A stretch of 64,000 nt of DNA from Raineya sp. GTDB lineage: Bacteria; Bacteroidota; Bacteroidia; Cytophagales; Thermonemataceae. Both the position numbers and the translations under genes were made by a program. Positions 27,678-35,891 of this stretch are shown here, piece by piece (position 1 is the stretch's first letter; each line of letters starts with the position of its first letter). The notes under the pieces were generated by a model. It did no database searches, was not told where the DNA came from, and saw only the letters and a program-made list of their open reading frames with translations. The stretch is from assembly GCA_025454915.1 (NCBI GenBank), contig JALONN010000003.1, forward strand, positions 310,001 through 374,000. Direction: 5' to 3'.

Positions 27678-27702
27678 AATTTTTTGTATTGAAGTTTTTA
27701 AA

Positions 27703-27912
27703 TTAATGTTTTGTCTGAGGTTTATCACTAGCAAACATTCCTAAACCCACCATACCCATAAGGCTACCATACAAGGTGCTGTTCAAAGGCTTGGAAGTAA
27801 TGGCACACGTTCCACTTGTACAACCTACAAAATACCAATATGCATACCCTGCTAAAGCTCCTAAAACAGCTCCTAATACATACAATTTATTCTTATAAAA
27901 AAATGCAAACAT
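27703..27912 (-). CDS. DUF6132 family small membrane protein
   Basis: A 69-residue protein with two membrane segments ([20 protein letters not shown] and [14 protein letters not shown]) joined by the Cys-containing loop [20 protein letters not shown]. This loop is the hallmark of DUF6132, a Bacteroidota family I know from rhodanese and sulfur gene clusters. The paired cysteines could hold sulfane sulfur. It is 12 bp downstream of a rhodanese gene. Confidence 0.82.
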   Translation of the reverse strand: MFAFFYKNKLYVLGAVLGALAGYAYWYFVGCTSGTCAITSKPLNSTLYGSLMGMVGLGMFASDKPQTKH

Positions 27913-27924
27913 ACGTTTTCTTAT

Positions 27925-28233
27925 TTAATCTATTAAAGCCGCTACATTTCCCCAAGAACCACCATTAATTACATTTTCAAAGCCATTTTTTTCTAAAACA
28001 CTTTTAGCCTGACTGCTTCTCATACCACTACGACAAAATACTACAATGTGATTTTTATTTTTAAAACGATGTAACTGCCCTGAAATCGTATCTAACGGAA
28101 TATTTACAGCCCCTTTTACACTCCCCGACTTAAACTCTAAAGGAGTACGAACATCCACCAGAAAAGCTCCTGCTGTGATAGCTTCTAAGAGTTTTTCGTC
28201 TTTACCAAACAATTTTTTGAAGAATTCGAACAT
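27925..28233 (-). CDS. Cytosolic single-domain rhodanese
   Basis: A 102-residue sulfurtransferase. Landmarks are FLVDVRTPLEFKSGSVKGAV, IPLD and the active-site loop VVFCRSGMRSSQAK with the catalytic Cys. It has no signal peptide, unlike the rhodanese 13 bp upstream. It transfers sulfane sulfur from persulfides or thiosulfate to a thiol acceptor. Confidence 0.93.
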   Translation of the reverse strand: MFEFFKKLFGKDEKLLEAITAGAFLVDVRTPLEFKSGSVKGAVNIPLDTISGQLHRFKNKNHIVVFCRSGMRSSQAKSVLEKNGFENVINGGSWGNVAALID

Positions 28234-28246
28234 AATTTTTTAGAGT

Positions 28247-28630
28247 TTATTTTTCTATGACTTTTTGAGCTTTTTTCCATGCAGCTATCCCCCCTGAAAG
28301 ATTATAGACTTTCTTAAAGCCTTTCTCTATCATAATTTCAACTGCTGTGGTACTTCTGCCTCCTGCTTGGCAGTATACATAGTATGTTTTATTTTTATCT
28401 AATTTATCTAGACTGGCTGAAAAACTCTGTTCGCTAATATCAAGAAGTTTTGAATTTTTTAAATGTCCTGTTTGATATTCTTCAGGCGTTCTTACATCTA
28501 AAATAACGCTTCCTGCAACTTGTGAGCCTTTTTCAAATTCATCTACTGTTAAATTTTTCACTTTTTTTTGAGCATTTACACAAAAAGTAGTGGTCAAAGC
28601 TACTAAGACAAGCAAAATATATTTTTTCAT
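28247..28630 (-). CDS. Periplasmic rhodanese
   Basis: A 127-residue rhodanese with signal peptide ILLVLVALTTTFCVNAQ. The domain shows VILDVRTPEEYQTGHLKNS and the active-site loop YVYCQAGGRSTTAV with its Cys. Placing one rhodanese in the periplasm and one in the cytosol, with the TauE exporter between compartments, suggests sulfur handling on both sides of the inner membrane. It lies 13 bp from both neighbours. Confidence 0.92.
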   Translation of the reverse strand: MKKYILLVLVALTTTFCVNAQKKVKNLTVDEFEKGSQVAGSVILDVRTPEEYQTGHLKNSKLLDISEQSFSASLDKLDKNKTYYVYCQAGGRSTTAVEIMIEKGFKKVYNLSGGIAAWKKAQKVIEK

Positions 28631-28643
28631 AAATCATTTATTT

Positions 28644-30056
28644 TTAAAGTTGAGACATTGTAGAAGTACAAATAAAGCTTGTTTTAGGGATATTGGTTTG
28701 TTCAATAGCTTTAAAACCACCTGCAATATTTACAATATTGTGTATTCCTCTTGCTTTCAGAATTGAAGCAGCTATTACTGAGCGATACCCTCCTGCACAA
28801 TGGATATAGTTGGTTTTATTCTCTTCAAAATCAGCTAAGTGTTCATTGATTTGAGCTAGAGGTGCAAAATTAGCTCCTTCTACATGCTGAGCAGTATATT
28901 CAGAACTCTTTCTCACATCTATTACTTTAGCAGTTTTATCTGTTTGAAGTCTTTCTTCAAATGTTTGTGCTGTGATACTTTCTATTGTATCTATCTCTTT
29001 TCCAGATTTTTTCCAAGTATCAAAACCTCCTTTTAAATAGCCCAACACATTTTCGTAACCTACACGAGCCAAGCGAGTAATTACTTCTTCCAATTTTTCG
29101 TCTTCTACCACAATTACCAAAGGCTGTTTAATATCTGTGATAAGTGTACCCACCCAAGGGGCAAAATCTCCATTTACACCAATACTAATTGAACGAGGAA
29201 TGAAGCCTTTTACAAATTCATCGGGCTTTCTGGTATCCAATACCAAAGCTCCATGAGCTTCTACTACCATCTCCAACTCTTCAGGATTTAGAGGATTCAT
29301 AGCTGTATTCATTACTTCATCAAAACTCACATAACCTTTTTTATTCATCATTACGTTTTGAGGAAAATAATAAGGAGGTGGAGCTAATCCGTCCAATACT
29401 TTTTCAATAAACTCTTCTTTACTCATGGGCTGGAGGGCATAGTTTACTTGTTTCTGATGCCCTAATGTATCAAAAGTTTCTTTACTCATATTTTTACCAC
29501 AAGCTGAACCTGCTCCGTGAGCTGGATAGACGATTACTTCATCAGGCAAAACAGTGAGTTTCTTCAAAGATTCATATAAATGTCCTGCCAAATCTTCTTG
29601 ACTTAAATTACTTTTTACAGCCAAGTCGGGTCGTCCTACATCTCCAATAAATAAAGTATCACCCGTAAAAATTGCATATTCTTTACCTTGTTCATCAAAA
29701 AGCAAAAAAGTAGCAGATTCCATTGTATGCCCTGGTGTATGAATTACCTTAATTTTGGTATTACCTAATATGAGTATTTCTCCATCTTGGGCAATATGAG
29801 CTTCATATTCAGGGAGAGCATTTGTGCCAAATACAATTTTTGCTCCTGTTTTTTTAGCCAAATCCAAATGTCCTGAAACAAAATCAGCATGAAAATGCGT
29901 TTCCAAAACATATTTAATTTTAGCTCCATTCTTTTCAGCTTTTTGGATATAATTATCTACTTCTCTCAAAGGGTCTATAATAGCCACCTCATCCCCCGAT
30001 TGAATGTAGTACGCTCCTTGTGCCAAACAGCCTGTATAAATTTGTTCTACTTTCAT
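28644..30056 (-). CDS. CstB-like persulfide dioxygenase-sulfurtransferase (MBL fold plus two rhodanese domains)
   Basis: A 470-residue, three-part protein. Residues 1-250 are an ETHE1-like metallo-beta-lactamase domain with metal motif ETHFHADFVSGHLDLA, HTPGHTMES and FTGDTLFIGDVGRPDL. Residues about 265-355 are a rhodanese homology domain without a catalytic Cys (LVIVVEDEKL replaces the loop). Residues about 370-465 are an active rhodanese with YIHCAGGYRSVIAAS. This is the layout of staphylococcal CstB, which oxidises persulfide to sulfite and couples it to thiosulfate. It sits 12 bp after the TauE gene. Assignment to persulfide rather than another thiol is inferred from domain order and context. 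Confidence 0.9.
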   Translation of the reverse strand: MKVEQIYTGCLAQGAYYIQSGDEVAIIDPLREVDNYIQKAEKNGAKIKYVLETHFHADFVSGHLDLAKKTGAKIVFGTNALPEYEAHIAQDGEILILGNTKIKVIHTPGHTMESATFLLFDEQGKEYAIFTGDTLFIGDVGRPDLAVKSNLSQEDLAGHLYESLKKLTVLPDEVIVYPAHGAGSACGKNMSKETFDTLGHQKQVNYALQPMSKEEFIEKVLDGLAPPPYYFPQNVMMNKKGYVSFDEVMNTAMNPLNPEELEMVVEAHGALVLDTRKPDEFVKGFIPRSISIGVNGDFAPWVGTLITDIKQPLVIVVEDEKLEEVITRLARVGYENVLGYLKGGFDTWKKSGKEIDTIESITAQTFEERLQTDKTAKVIDVRKSSEYTAQHVEGANFAPLAQINEHLADFEENKTNYIHCAGGYRSVIAASILKARGIHNIVNIAGGFKAIEQTNIPKTSFICTSTMSQL

Positions 30057-30068
30057 ATTTTTAGATAT

Positions 30069-30899
30069 TTAATTCTGATTGATAAATTTATTTACAAAAA
30101 ACAATTCGTGAACTAAAATGTAAAATGCCATCACTAAAACAAAATAACCAAAACCCTTTTTTAGTTTTGCTCCTTCAATAAAATTGGACAGATAAGACCC
30201 TACAAATATACCTGCCGAAGCCACTAAAGAAAATATTATTAAGATTGTCCAGTTTATTTTTAATGCGTCATTATTCAAGTCCGCTAATAAAAAACCTATT
30301 AAAGAGTTTATGGCAATGATAAATAAAGATGTTCCTACAGCTTTTTTCATGTCTATCCTTAAAAATAATATCAACGTAGGAATAATCATAAATCCGCCTC
30401 CTACTCCTACAACACCCGTAACAAAGCCCACTCCTAAACCTATCATCAAAACAAAAAAATAAGAATTTAGTGCTTTACTTCCTGATTTTGTTTCTTCTGT
30501 TTTTTTATCTTGTATAATAAAAAAAGAGGCTAAAAGCATAATAACAGCAAATATAAGCATCAATAGGCTATCTTTATAAAGAGTAAAATCAGATGTTTCG
30601 ATGATTTTTACAGGTACTAAGGGCATTAAAAATCTTCGGACTAAAAACACCGCTAACAACGAAGGCAGAGCAAACCAAATACCTACTTTTATATCCACTA
30701 AACCTTTTTTTAAGTATGTAATACTACCTACAACAGCTGTAACGCCCACAATAAACAAAGAATAAGCTGTTGCCGTAGTAGCTCCTATTCCCATAACCAA
30801 TACAAGTACTGGTATGGTTAAAATTGAGCCTCCCCCCCCTATTAAACCCAATGAAATGCCTATGAATAATGCTAATATGTACCCTAATATTTCTTGCAT
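30069..30899 (-). CDS. TauE/SafE-family sulfite or sulfur-compound exporter
   Basis: A 276-residue inner-membrane protein with about seven to eight helices. It has the family's Gly-rich motifs GISLGLIGGGGSILTIPVLV and, in the second half, TGVVGVGGGFMIIPTLILF. TauE-like proteins export sulfite or related sulfur anions. In cst-type operons the exporter removes sulfite made by the dioxygenase. It begins 44 bp after the ArsR gene; that gap holds a sequence block repeated upstream of arsR. Confidence 0.9.
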   Translation of the reverse strand: MQEILGYILALFIGISLGLIGGGGSILTIPVLVLVMGIGATTATAYSLFIVGVTAVVGSITYLKKGLVDIKVGIWFALPSLLAVFLVRRFLMPLVPVKIIETSDFTLYKDSLLMLIFAVIMLLASFFIIQDKKTEETKSGSKALNSYFFVLMIGLGVGFVTGVVGVGGGFMIIPTLILFLRIDMKKAVGTSLFIIAINSLIGFLLADLNNDALKINWTILIIFSLVASAGIFVGSYLSNFIEGAKLKKGFGYFVLVMAFYILVHELFFVNKFINQN

Positions 30900-30900
30900 T

Positions 30901-30925
30901 TCTATATAAATATATTTATTTGTTT
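30901..30925. promoter_or_regulatory. Candidate ArsR operator, copy 1
   Basis: The block TCTATATAAATATATTTATT followed by TGTTT lies just before the TauE gene. It matches 31279-31305 upstream of arsR except for a 2-base insertion and single changes, with ATATTTATTTG exact in both. AT-rich repeats of this type are expected for ArsR-family operators. Confidence 0.45.
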
Positions 30926-30943
30926 ATATGTTGGATATATTTT

Positions 30944-31240
30944 TTAGAGTTTACAGTTTTTCATACATTCTAAAACTCCTACAATGGCTGTTTCTTTGAG
31001 TGAATAATAGATATTTTTCCCTTCTCGTTCACAAGCCAAAATTCCTTTATCTTTCATATTAATGAGATGATGTGAAAGCAAGCCTTGATCTATCTGAATA
31101 ATCTCCAATAGCTCTGAGACATTCATACGAGTATTTTCGTGTAACAGGCTTACAATGTGTATCCGAATTGGGTGTGCTATGGCTTTAAGCACATTGGCTG
31201 CTTTTTCAAGCCTTTCTTGAGAAAATTCTGCTATTTTCAT
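30944..31240 (-). CDS. ArsR-family winged-helix regulator of the sulfur operon
   Basis: A 98-residue ArsR fold. The recognition helix region is LLSHHLINMKDKGILACERE and the wing EGKNIYYSL. Cysteines are at 70, 92 and 96 (ECMKNC at the C-terminus); the ELCVCD metal box of ArsR/SmtB is missing. SqrR and BigR, the ArsR-type persulfide sensors, use a Cys pair in the second helix and the last helix; only the last-helix position is matched here, so the sensing chemistry may differ. As the first gene of the sulfur operon it probably represses it and itself. Confidence 0.88.
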   Translation of the reverse strand: MKIAEFSQERLEKAANVLKAIAHPIRIHIVSLLHENTRMNVSELLEIIQIDQGLLSHHLINMKDKGILACEREGKNIYYSLKETAIVGVLECMKNCKL

Positions 31241-31278
31241 AAGTTAATGAAATGATGATACAAATATATATAAACATA

Positions 31279-31305
31279 TCTATATATAAAAATATTTATT
31301 TGCTT
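31279..31305. promoter_or_regulatory. Candidate ArsR operator, copy 2
   Basis: Second copy of the block found at 30901-30925, here 39 bp upstream of the arsR ATG. The exact shared core ATATTTATTTG is at 31292-31302. A further shared word TATATAAAYATAT occurs at 31267-31279 and 30903-30915. Confidence 0.45.
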
Positions 31306-31314
31306 TTTTTTACA

Positions 31315-31347
31315 AAAAACGCTTGTAGATTATCTAAAAGCGTTTTT
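31315..31347 (-). terminator. Terminator of the PorP-like gene
   Basis: Stem AAAAACGCTT/AAGCGTTTTT with a 13-nt loop; on the minus strand it ends in a T-run. The first arm met by the polymerase overlaps the stop codon of the PorP-like gene at 31346. Confidence 0.75.
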
Positions 31348-32830
31348 ATTTTCTCAGGACTATCCACTCTACTCTTTTTTTCTCATTTTTTCTTTTAATA
31401 TTCTGCCTTAGTATCCGTTCAGGTTCTACACCTTGTAAAATAAGCTGTTTACGAATTTCATCTGTTTGACTTTCCAATAAAATCTGATTTTCATCATTGG
31501 GTTGTGTATAAAGTACCATTTTGATTTTCAGGGCTGGGTCATTCAACATAAGTTGCCCTATTTGATAAAGTCTTTCCTGATCTATCAATACATCATCCTG
31601 ACGTATCCAGATAGGTATAAGTAGCCTTTTATCAGTTTCTTTAAGAGACTGTTTCTTTTTAGGAGCTTTTACTTCCAAAGGTTCTTGAATAATCACCTTC
31701 ATTTCTCCAGTTTTTTCAACTCTGTTAGCATCTCCAAGTTCTTTTTTAAATTTAAGTGTAGTATCTGTTCTTGTACTATTTTCCTCTTTTTTGATTGTAT
31801 CTTTTGTAATAACAGGTTTATTTTTATCAGGATATATAATTGGGCGTTTATTAGGTCGTTTTTTTCTGCCTTCTACGGGTTTTTTCCAGATGATACTCAA
31901 CTCAACAGCACTATTGGTTTGCCCTTGTACATTTCGATTGCCTAATGCCAAATCGTAACTAAAGGCAAAGTGGTAGTTTTCTCTTGCAAAATCTATACTT
32001 ACAATAGCTTTTTTGTTTGTATTATACCAAGAACCTAAATACAACAAACTTTTTCCATCTATCTGATACCTAAAGTGTGATCCTATCTGTAAATTTCTAT
32101 TTTTAGACTGCTCCACATACCGAAAGGTTGGGTAAATAGCCCAGCTATCTTTTTCATATACCAAAAATTCACCAGATGCATTGATAAGCCACGGAATACG
32201 ACTTACTTCAGCAAACCATGTGGTGTTAGGTCGGTTTAAGGTATAACCTGATACTCCAAAATGATACAAGATTCTTTGGTTTTCATCTTCACCATACCAT
32301 AAAAGTCCAGCATTAACCACAGGAAAATCTGACCGAAAAGCAATAAAAGGCTCATTGAGAGGCAAACTTGCATTATAACCATTTACAGTATATTGGCTTT
32401 CTGATGTAAGCAAGCTGGGATCAAGCCTACGGAAAAAATATCCTCCCTGCATTCCAAATGCGAGGTGGTCATAATCGGAAAAATCTACATTGTAGGCTAG
32501 ATTTCCAATGATTGCATTGGTTCTGAGTAAGCCTCCTTTTCCTGCTGTTTCATTGAGTACGCCCAAACCAAACCCTCCTGCTCTTCTGTTGTTTTGGTCT
32601 ATGATGGGCAACGAAATTTCTAAGGCAGGTGTACTAATCCCCTGTCCCACACTAATTTGCTGTCTTCTAAAGTTAAATCCTACAAATATTTCTTGACGAG
32701 CAGCTACCCAAGCAGGATTAGAAAATAAAGGGCTAGGATAATAGTATTGAGAAAACAAAGCATTTTGAGCTTTACTTTCCAATAAATATCCAAATATCCA
32801 TACTATCAATATGTAATAAAATCTCTGCAA
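31346..32830 (-). CDS. PorP/SprF-family type IX secretion membrane protein with OmpA-like C-terminus
   Basis: A 494-residue outer-membrane protein. After a signal peptide (WIFGYLLESKAQ) comes the family signature NALFSQYYYPSPLFSNPAW and a beta-barrel to about residue 320. A Lys/Pro/Thr-rich linker follows, then a 90-residue tail (LYQIGQLMLNDPALKIKMVL; LILQGVEPERILRQN) that reads like a degenerate OmpA-type peptidoglycan-binding domain, ending KRVEWIVLRK. SprF-like proteins usually partner SprE or a gliding adhesin; none is adjacent. The start appears to be TTG at 32830, since no ATG is available before the signal peptide. It is 34 bp after cinA. Confidence 0.82.
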   Translation of the reverse strand: MQRFYYILIVWIFGYLLESKAQNALFSQYYYPSPLFSNPAWVAARQEIFVGFNFRRQQISVGQGISTPALEISLPIIDQNNRRAGGFGLGVLNETAGKGGLLRTNAIIGNLAYNVDFSDYDHLAFGMQGGYFFRRLDPSLLTSESQYTVNGYNASLPLNEPFIAFRSDFPVVNAGLLWYGEDENQRILYHFGVSGYTLNRPNTTWFAEVSRIPWLINASGEFLVYEKDSWAIYPTFRYVEQSKNRNLQIGSHFRYQIDGKSLLYLGSWYNTNKKAIVSIDFARENYHFAFSYDLALGNRNVQGQTNSAVELSIIWKKPVEGRKKRPNKRPIIYPDKNKPVITKDTIKKEENSTRTDTTLKFKKELGDANRVEKTGEMKVIIQEPLEVKAPKKKQSLKETDKRLLIPIWIRQDDVLIDQERLYQIGQLMLNDPALKIKMVLYTQPNDENQILLESQTDEIRKQLILQGVEPERILRQNIKRKNEKKRVEWIVLRK

Positions 32831-32864
32831 GTTTCCACACTGTTAAAGTGGTTTTTCACTTTTT

Positions 32865-34115
32865 CTATTTTGCTCTACCACCTTGTTTTCTACGAACCCA
32901 ATCAATTAAGAGATTAGAAGTCACCTGAATATTTACCATTCTATCCGTTCCTAGCTGATATAATTTAGCAACTGTTTCATTTTCATCGGAGTAGGCTACC
33001 CAGATAGTACCCACAGGTTTGTCTTTGGTGGCACCCAATGGTCCTGCAATGCCACTTGTAGCAATACCTATCTCTGTTTTGAAAAGTTTTCGTACATTTT
33101 CAGCCATCTCAAGCACTGTTTGTTCACTTACAGCACCATGTTGTTCTATTGTTTCGGGGCGTACCCCTAAAACATTGATTTTAATATCATTACTATAAGC
33201 CACTAAAGAACCTTTCAGGTATTCTGAGCTACCAGAATGCTGTGTAAAACAATGAGCTAAAAAGCCTCCTGTACAGCTTTCTGCAAGAGCAATTGTTTTC
33301 TTCTGAGAAACTAACAACTTTCCGACAGCCTGAGCTAAATCTTCATCATCAAAACCATACACATACTTATCAATGATAGGTAAAACCTGATTTGTTTGTT
33401 CTTCTACTTCTTTAGCTATCAATTCTTTATCATTACCAAAACCTGTCAATCTCAAACGAACCATTCCAAAACTTGGCAGGTAAGCCAGACGAATATGTTC
33501 TGGAAGGTTATCTTCCCAGTTTTCTATTTCTTTTGCCAGATACGATTCTCCAATACCAACTGTTTTAATCATTTTGTGGAAAATATAAGGTGTTTTGAAG
33601 AACTTTTGTAGATTCTCCAAAACGTAACTTTCCATCAGAAACTGCATTTCGTGTGGAACTCCAGGCATTGAGGCAAATACTTTCCCTGATTTTTCAAACC
33701 ACATACCAGGGGCTGTTCCTTTTAGGTTAGGGATGTAAGTAGCATTAGAGGGCAAATCGGCTTGCTGTCTGTTTACTTCCAGCATTTCTCTGCCTCTGCT
33801 TTCAAAAAACTCTGTTACAGTTTTAAGGGCTTCAGGATGCCTTATGAGTTCCGTCCCAAAAAACTTACAAAGGGTTTTCTTTGTGATGTCGTCTTTGGTA
33901 GGTCCTAAACCTCCTGTAATGAGTATCACATCTGCTCTTTGCTCTGCTTCTTGTAGTCCAGCAAGTATATCTTGCTCTAAATCAGATACAACACTATGCC
34001 TGATTACTCTGATACCAATTTTATCTAACTCGCTACTCATCCATTGGGCATTGGTATTGGTTATTTGCCCATACAAAATTTCATCTCCTATATTTAAAAT
34101 TTCTGCTCTTATCAT
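32865..34115 (-). CDS. cinA: CinA-family nicotinamide mononucleotide deamidase
   Basis: A 416-residue protein with two domains. The N-terminal MoaB/MogA-like domain (COG1058) has GDEILYGQITNTNAQWM and LITGGLGPTKDDITK. The C-terminal PncC domain has ALAESCTGGFLAHCFTQHSG, YLKGSLVAYSNDIK and SGIAGPLGATKDKPVGTIWV. Together they recycle pyridine nucleotides (ADP-ribose hydrolysis and NMN deamidation). Domain order and length are normal. It lies 16 bp downstream of the REC-kinase gene. Confidence 0.95.
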   Translation of the reverse strand: MIRAEILNIGDEILYGQITNTNAQWMSSELDKIGIRVIRHSVVSDLEQDILAGLQEAEQRADVILITGGLGPTKDDITKKTLCKFFGTELIRHPEALKTVTEFFESRGREMLEVNRQQADLPSNATYIPNLKGTAPGMWFEKSGKVFASMPGVPHEMQFLMESYVLENLQKFFKTPYIFHKMIKTVGIGESYLAKEIENWEDNLPEHIRLAYLPSFGMVRLRLTGFGNDKELIAKEVEEQTNQVLPIIDKYVYGFDDEDLAQAVGKLLVSQKKTIALAESCTGGFLAHCFTQHSGSSEYLKGSLVAYSNDIKINVLGVRPETIEQHGAVSEQTVLEMAENVRKLFKTEIGIATSGIAGPLGATKDKPVGTIWVAYSDENETVAKLYQLGTDRMVNIQVTSNLLIDWVRRKQGGRAK

Positions 34116-34131
34116 ATTATTTTTTCAACTA

Positions 34132-35238
34132 TTACATCATTAAATTTGGAATTTCAACTCTGAAAGTAGAACCTTTATCCTTCTGAGATTCTACAAATAT
34201 TTCCCCTCCCAATTTTTCTACTACCTCTTTGCATATAAACAAGCCTAAACCCGAACCATCACGGGCATTAGGGCTGGCTCTGAAAAACATATCAAATATT
34301 TTTTCTAAAAACTCTTCATCTATACCTTCTCCGTTATCAATTACTTTAATAACAGCCTTGCTGTCATCACTCTCTATTTCTATGTGTACAAATGCAGGAT
34401 TCAATCGGTTGGTTACACTATACCGAATTGAATTACTAATCAGGTTGCTCAATAATATTGCCAGCCTTTCTTTATCTGAAACAAACTCTCCATGTTGTTT
34501 TACAGAGGTTTCTTTGATTACCTGTTCAGATTTGGGTGTATAGTAGTGTTCTTCTAAAACTTTATCTAATATCTCTTTAAAATCAACACTTTCTTTATTG
34601 ACAACTCTTCTCAAATTACCAGAATAATTGACAATATCATGAATAAAGCTATCCAAACGTTTTACAGTCTGTTCTTGTAGCTCTACATATGTATGAATGA
34701 GGTCAACATTTTTCTCCATTTTAATCAGGTTTATCAAACCTAATAAATTAGCGATTGGTCCTCTGATATCGTGTGCTGAACGATATACAAACTGGTCTAA
34801 CTCATGATTGGTTTTCTGAAGACTTTCTATTAAAATTTTATTTTGCTTCTTGAGTTCTGCAATTTCCAAAGCATGGTCTATGGTTTCTTTGAGTTCTTCC
34901 GCTTTCCAAGGTTTAGAAATATATTTAAAAATTTTTCCTTTATTAATTGCTGTAATAATCGCATCTAAATCAGAATAGCCTGTCAGTAAAATACGTGTTA
35001 CATCAGGAAACTGATTATTAATTTTTTCTAAAAATTCAACCCCCGTAGTTTTAGGCATACGCTGGTCTGTTATTACCAACTGAATGGGTACTTTCTCCAT
35101 AATTTCAAGCCCTTCATCAGCAGAATTTGCTAGATAAATTTCATAATGCCTTCTGAATACCGATTTGAAACTACTTAAGTTTTTAGGTTCGTCATCTATA
35201 TATAATACGAGTCTTCGTTGTTCTATGGATTCTGACAT
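34132..35238 (-). CDS. Cytosolic receiver-histidine kinase hybrid
   Basis: A 368-residue protein with reversed order: an N-terminal receiver (LYIDDEPKNL; phospho-Asp in LVITDQRMPKTTGVEF; Lys in YISKPWKAEEL), a short coiled coil, a HisKA domain with H-box YRSAHDIRGPIANLLGL, and an ATPase with N-box NLISNSIRYS and G-boxes DNGEGIDEEF and GSGLGLFICKEV. There is no membrane segment. The receiver resembles those of RpfG-like proteins and could be charged by another kinase. The kinase module is closely related to that of the propeller kinase at 11.2 kb. Confidence 0.92.
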   Translation of the reverse strand: MSESIEQRRLVLYIDDEPKNLSSFKSVFRRHYEIYLANSADEGLEIMEKVPIQLVITDQRMPKTTGVEFLEKINNQFPDVTRILLTGYSDLDAIITAINKGKIFKYISKPWKAEELKETIDHALEIAELKKQNKILIESLQKTNHELDQFVYRSAHDIRGPIANLLGLINLIKMEKNVDLIHTYVELQEQTVKRLDSFIHDIVNYSGNLRRVVNKESVDFKEILDKVLEEHYYTPKSEQVIKETSVKQHGEFVSDKERLAILLSNLISNSIRYSVTNRLNPAFVHIEIESDDSKAVIKVIDNGEGIDEEFLEKIFDMFFRASPNARDGSGLGLFICKEVVEKLGGEIFVESQKDKGSTFRVEIPNLMM

Positions 35239-35464
35239 AATCTAGTGGTGAATAATAAACGAATAAAAGCGAAGCTATGAAAATAAGCGAATAATCACAA
35301 AAATTTGACAATCAAATTTAGTAGGCACAATTTTTGCTGTAAAAAATATAAATTTTTCTTGCAAATAAGAAAATAAGTTTTTACTCTTGTAACAGAATAT
35401 AAAAATTTAACAAAAATGCTTTTAAGTAACCCACATATTGCAATTACAAGCTACCAGACTTTAG
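35239..35464. other. Upstream part of a 397-bp intergenic region
   Basis: AT-rich sequence with no open frame worth calling. A weak promoter candidate on the plus strand is TTTG followed 21 nt later by AATTTTTG near 35307-35338, which would start an RNA running into the leader described next. Confidence 0.35.
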
Positions 35465-35601
35465 AGTTTGGGCTGATTTGCCGTATGTCAAAGGTCGATT
35501 CTGTTGTTCGGGTGAAAACAAAAAAGCGTTTTATCTTTTAAGTTGATTTACAAACAAACGTTTTATAAAAAGCCCGAACTAATCGTAGTTCGGGCTTTTT
35601 T
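35465..35601 (+). promoter_or_regulatory. Attenuator-like leader of the 82-residue gene
   Basis: A perfect 14-bp terminator hairpin (arms 35567-35580 and 35587-35600, loop AATCGT, T-run after) ends 35 bp before the small gene. Two upstream segments can pair with its left arm AGCCCGAACT instead: AGTTTGGGCT at 35465-35474 (10 pairs, one G-U) and GTTCGGGT at 35506-35513 (8 pairs, one G-U). This is the arrangement of a terminator/antiterminator switch. I do not recognise a known riboswitch, and the hairpin could instead end a free small RNA. Confidence 0.55.
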
Positions 35602-35635
35602 CTTTATCAAAATTTTAACCTTAAAATCCTATTTT

Positions 35636-35884
35636 ATGAACAATTTTAACGAAAAGGGTACAAAGTGCCCTACCCTATGGCAAGGTACAGATAGCTTAGT
35701 ACAAAACCAAGCTATGAGCGAAGAGCTAGCTTATACTCCACGTCCTGATTACAGCAATGACACATCAGAAACGGAGGAGAAAACTACGGACTCAGAGGAT
35801 TGTAATGCCTTGGGGAATTTACTGGGTAACCTCATTGGCTTATTTACAACCGTTACGCTCAAAGACTGGCTACATACAGGTTAA
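35636..35884 (+). CDS. Orphan 82-residue protein of unknown function
   Basis: An acidic protein opening MNNFNEKGTKCPTLWQGTD, with a Ser/Thr/Glu-rich middle (SNDTSETEEKTTDSEDC) and a hydrophobic tail NALGNLLGNLIGLFTTVTL that could touch a membrane. There are two cysteines. I chose the ATG at 35636 because the longer reading from 35543 crosses the terminator hairpin. The gene stands alone between two terminators, one just before and one just after, and opposes aroA. Its isolation behind an attenuator-like leader suggests a conditionally made small protein or precursor peptide. No family is recognised. Confidence 0.6.
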   Translation: MNNFNEKGTKCPTLWQGTDSLVQNQAMSEELAYTPRPDYSNDTSETEEKTTDSEDCNALGNLLGNLIGLFTTVTLKDWLHTG

Positions 35885-35891
35885 AGCCTTG

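Noticed and set aside
35307..35601. Possible tmRNA, 6S RNA, SRP RNA or RNase P RNA in the 397-bp gap
   Set aside because: None of the conserved sequence blocks of these RNAs that I know is visible; kept only as an attenuator-like leader or unknown RNA.
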